Source of the DNA: Phenylobacterium sp.
GTDB taxonomy: Bacteria > Pseudomonadota > Alphaproteobacteria > Caulobacterales > Caulobacteraceae
Length of the DNA stretch: 7,792 nucleotides
Assembly: GCA_028698405.1 (NCBI GenBank)
Contig: JAQVDF010000071.1
Span: 1-7,792, forward strand
Reading direction: 5' to 3'
Below the pieces are notes generated by a model, which worked only from the letters and a program-made list of their open reading frames with translations, did no database searches and was not told where the DNA came from. The translations under genes were made by a program, and so were the position numbers. Position 1 is the stretch's first letter. Every line of letters begins with the position of its first letter. Shown here one piece after another: positions 6,618-7,792 of this stretch.

Positions 6618-7163
6618 CTATTCTGCCCACTCCGCCGTGGTGGCGCGGACGGACCAGACCAACGTCCTCGCGCTTTCAGTTTGATCCAGGCCTGTGAGCT
6701 CGGGAACGCTCCAGCAGTTTCCCCAGCCTTCACCAGGTTTGATGATTGCGTCGTTATCCAGCGACTGGCCGGAGTAGGAGACTAAGTTAGTGCTGCGGTC
6801 CGGCCGACGCGCCTCGAGTGCCAAATAGGTCCGCTTTACCGTGCGTCTGGACTTATTCACGATGCCGATGAACAGAGGAAATTCTGCGTCGCACAGCTTC
6901 ATATCGTACGGCCTGATCGTCAGTTGAAGCTCGGAAAGCTGAGGCTCGCCGATCCGAAGAGATTGGGCCCAGGCGGCAACTGCAACGATGACCACGACTC
7001 CAACGACACCCAGAAAGATGATCAGGAGCGTTCGCCAGATCGTCTCAAGGATCTTTAGCAGCGCGTCGCCGAGAGCGACCGGGGGCGTCAACCGCCCGAC
7101 GTGAAAGGGCCCGTTCCAGGTGGCGAGCCAGCTCGTCCGAAGCGCAGCACCAACAGCTCTCAT
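6618..7163 (-). CDS. Single-pass membrane protein with small cysteine-pair domain, unknown function
   Basis: From ATG 7163 this gives 181 residues. An amphipathic lead (VALGDALLKILETIWR) runs into a strong transmembrane helix (about 46-66, LLIIFLGVVGVVVIVAVAAW). About 115 residues follow that probably lie on the periplasmic side. This domain looks like a beta-sandwich: KLCDAEFPLFIGIVNKSRRT (C91), YLALEARRPDRSTNLVSY, DAIIKPGEGWGNCWSVPEL (C150). The two cysteines could form a disulfide. I recall similar small proteins of unknown role in proteobacteria, with the same neutral-residue N-x-S, R-P-x-R-S and P-G-E-x-x-x-x-C-W pattern. The start is uncertain. The frame reaches TTG 7259, but the first 32 residues from there look non-coding. 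TTG 7091 would begin just before the amphipathic helix. No candidate has a good Shine-Dalgarno. The gene is directly downstream of the RES-domain gene and probably shares its transcript. Confidence 0.65.
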   Translation of the reverse strand: MRAVGAALRTSWLATWNGPFHVGRLTPPVALGDALLKILETIWRTLLIIFLGVVGVVVIVAVAAWAQSLRIGEPQLSELQLTIRPYDMKLCDAEFPLFIGIVNKSRRTVKRTYLALEARRPDRSTNLVSYSGQSLDNDAIIKPGEGWGNCWSVPELTGLDQTESARTLVWSVRATTAEWAE

Positions 7164-7287
7164 GTGGCCCCCCAGCCGCTCGAGGTGGAAAGTATGGCCG
7201 AAAGCCAAGCTCGCGGGCAAACGGCAAGGCGGTGTCGCGTTACAACGCGCCACCTTCAACCCAGCAGTGTTTCTGCTCAGAGCGGTC

Positions 7288-7304
7288 GTCGAGAACGTCT
7301 CGAC
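7288..7304. repeat. Perfect 7-bp hairpin directly after the RES gene stop
   Basis: GTCGAGA (7288-7294) and TCTCGAC (7298-7304) form a perfect stem with a three-base loop. On the - strand it begins immediately after the TAG of the RES-domain gene (7305-7307). No U-tract follows, so it is not a standard intrinsic terminator. It may stabilise the transcript end or reduce read-through into the membrane-protein gene. Confidence 0.45.
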
Positions 7305-7792
7305 CTAGTTCAGTTCGACGGCGACTCTGCGAACCCGATGCTGGACGACGTCTCCGCCGATGGCGCGGGCCGGGTCAAAGAGGGCGAGATTGACGCCGCC
7401 GCCCACCGAGCTGCTGTAGAGGACGCCATCGTAACCGGCGCGTTCCGCGCCGCCATAAGGCGCGTTTTTAATCAGCTCGCAGAGGTACTGACTGGGAAGG
7501 TAGTCGATCGCCGCGCCCGACGGCAGCACCGGTCGCGTCAGCTCGTCGCCAAGCCTCCCCAGCAGCGCGAGGTCCTCGCGCAAAGCGCCGATCTTGTCTT
7601 CGTCACCGAAGCTGAAGGGCGACATACGTGTCCGCGGATCACGTAGATCGATAATGCGTAGGCTCTCCGCGAGCTGGAACTCCGCGACGCAGGCCATTTC
7701 ACCCGTGTGCGGCCGCACCTCGGAGATCGCTGAGACAGCATCGGACCCCAGGTACAGATACGGAATTCCTGGGGGATTGGCGCGACCATGGG
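7305..7792 (-). CDS. RES-domain protein, NAD+-degrading toxin family (5' partial, runs off right edge)
   Basis: The frame is open from the right edge to TAG at 7305-7307, giving 161 visible residues. These are nearly a whole RES domain. The three residues that name the family are present: Arg in HGRANPPGIPYLYLGSD (visible residue 3), Glu in AISEVRPHTGE (residue 24) and Ser in GVLYSSSVGGG (126-128). The strand IDYLPSQYL (95-103) and the closing NLALFD are also typical. Characterised RES proteins (for example MbcT of Mycobacterium tuberculosis and Xre-RES toxins) break down cellular NAD+ and stop growth unless an antitoxin binds them. A GTG at 7718 could be mistaken for the start, but it falls after the conserved Arg and Glu, so the true start lies beyond 7792. 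Any antitoxin upstream of the gene is therefore out of view. The downstream neighbour is a membrane protein and not an Xre antitoxin. Longer RES proteins with extra N-terminal domains also exist, so a non-toxin role is possible. Confidence 0.85.
   Translation of the reverse strand, partial: HGRANPPGIPYLYLGSDAVSAISEVRPHTGEMACVAEFQLAESLRIIDLRDPRTRMSPFSFGDEDKIGALREDLALLGRLGDELTRPVLPSGAAIDYLPSQYLCELIKNAPYGGAERAGYDGVLYSSSVGGGVNLALFDPARAIGGDVVQHRVRRVAVELN

Noticed and set aside
6158..6733. 191-codon - strand frame over the decayed gene and the membrane protein's 3' end
   Set aside because: It overlaps the membrane-protein frame, and its R/P/S-rich translation resembles nothing known.
7164..7259. 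N-terminal extension of the membrane protein from TTG 7259
   Set aside because: The extra 32 residues (C/P/H/R-rich) do not look like coding sequence, and no ribosome binding site precedes the TTG. I preferred ATG 7163, with TTG 7091 as a further option.
7101..7646. 181-codon + strand frame opposite the RES gene
   Set aside because: It is antisense to a convincing RES domain, and its translation is low-information.

Overview
This is GC-rich DNA with strong G/C preference at third codon positions. It most likely comes from an alphaproteobacterium, and Caulobacteraceae-like (Caulobacter/Phenylobacterium) is my best guess. The guess rests on base composition, on protein style, and on the order NifU-like scaffold, yidD, thrS. 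It is an inference and was not tested by any database search.

Left edge (1-1129, + strand): the last 45 codons of a zinc-independent MDR-type NAD(P)H-dependent oxidoreductase are followed, after 43 bases, by a complete exported aspartyl protease. That protease carries two retropepsin-like lobes in one chain. It meets the next gene tail to tail across a 28-base spacer that can fold into a hairpin.

Centre (1158-5743, all - strand): in order of transcription the genes are a two-domain universal stress protein, a NifU/IscU-like Fe-S scaffold, yidD (membrane protein insertion), thrS (threonyl-tRNA synthetase) and a family 2 glycosyltransferase. The last three are joined by ATGA stop/start overlaps, so they are almost certainly one translationally coupled operon. 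Within thrS, the part encoding the anticodon-binding domain (about 2101-2433) uses A/T-ending codons far more often than the DNA next to it. This is the clearest unexplained signal in the window and suggests a mosaic gene.

Right third (about 5744-7792): this part is looser and accessory-like. It holds a non-coding gap, a probable decayed secreted-protein gene with an in-frame TGA (+ strand), another gap, and two - strand genes. One is a single-span membrane protein with a small cysteine-pair domain outside the membrane. The other, directly upstream of it, is a RES-domain protein (NAD+-degrading toxin family) whose N-terminus lies beyond the right edge. The catalytic-type R, E and S positions of the RES fold are all visible. 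No tRNA, rRNA, CRISPR array, insertion sequence or integrase was recognised.
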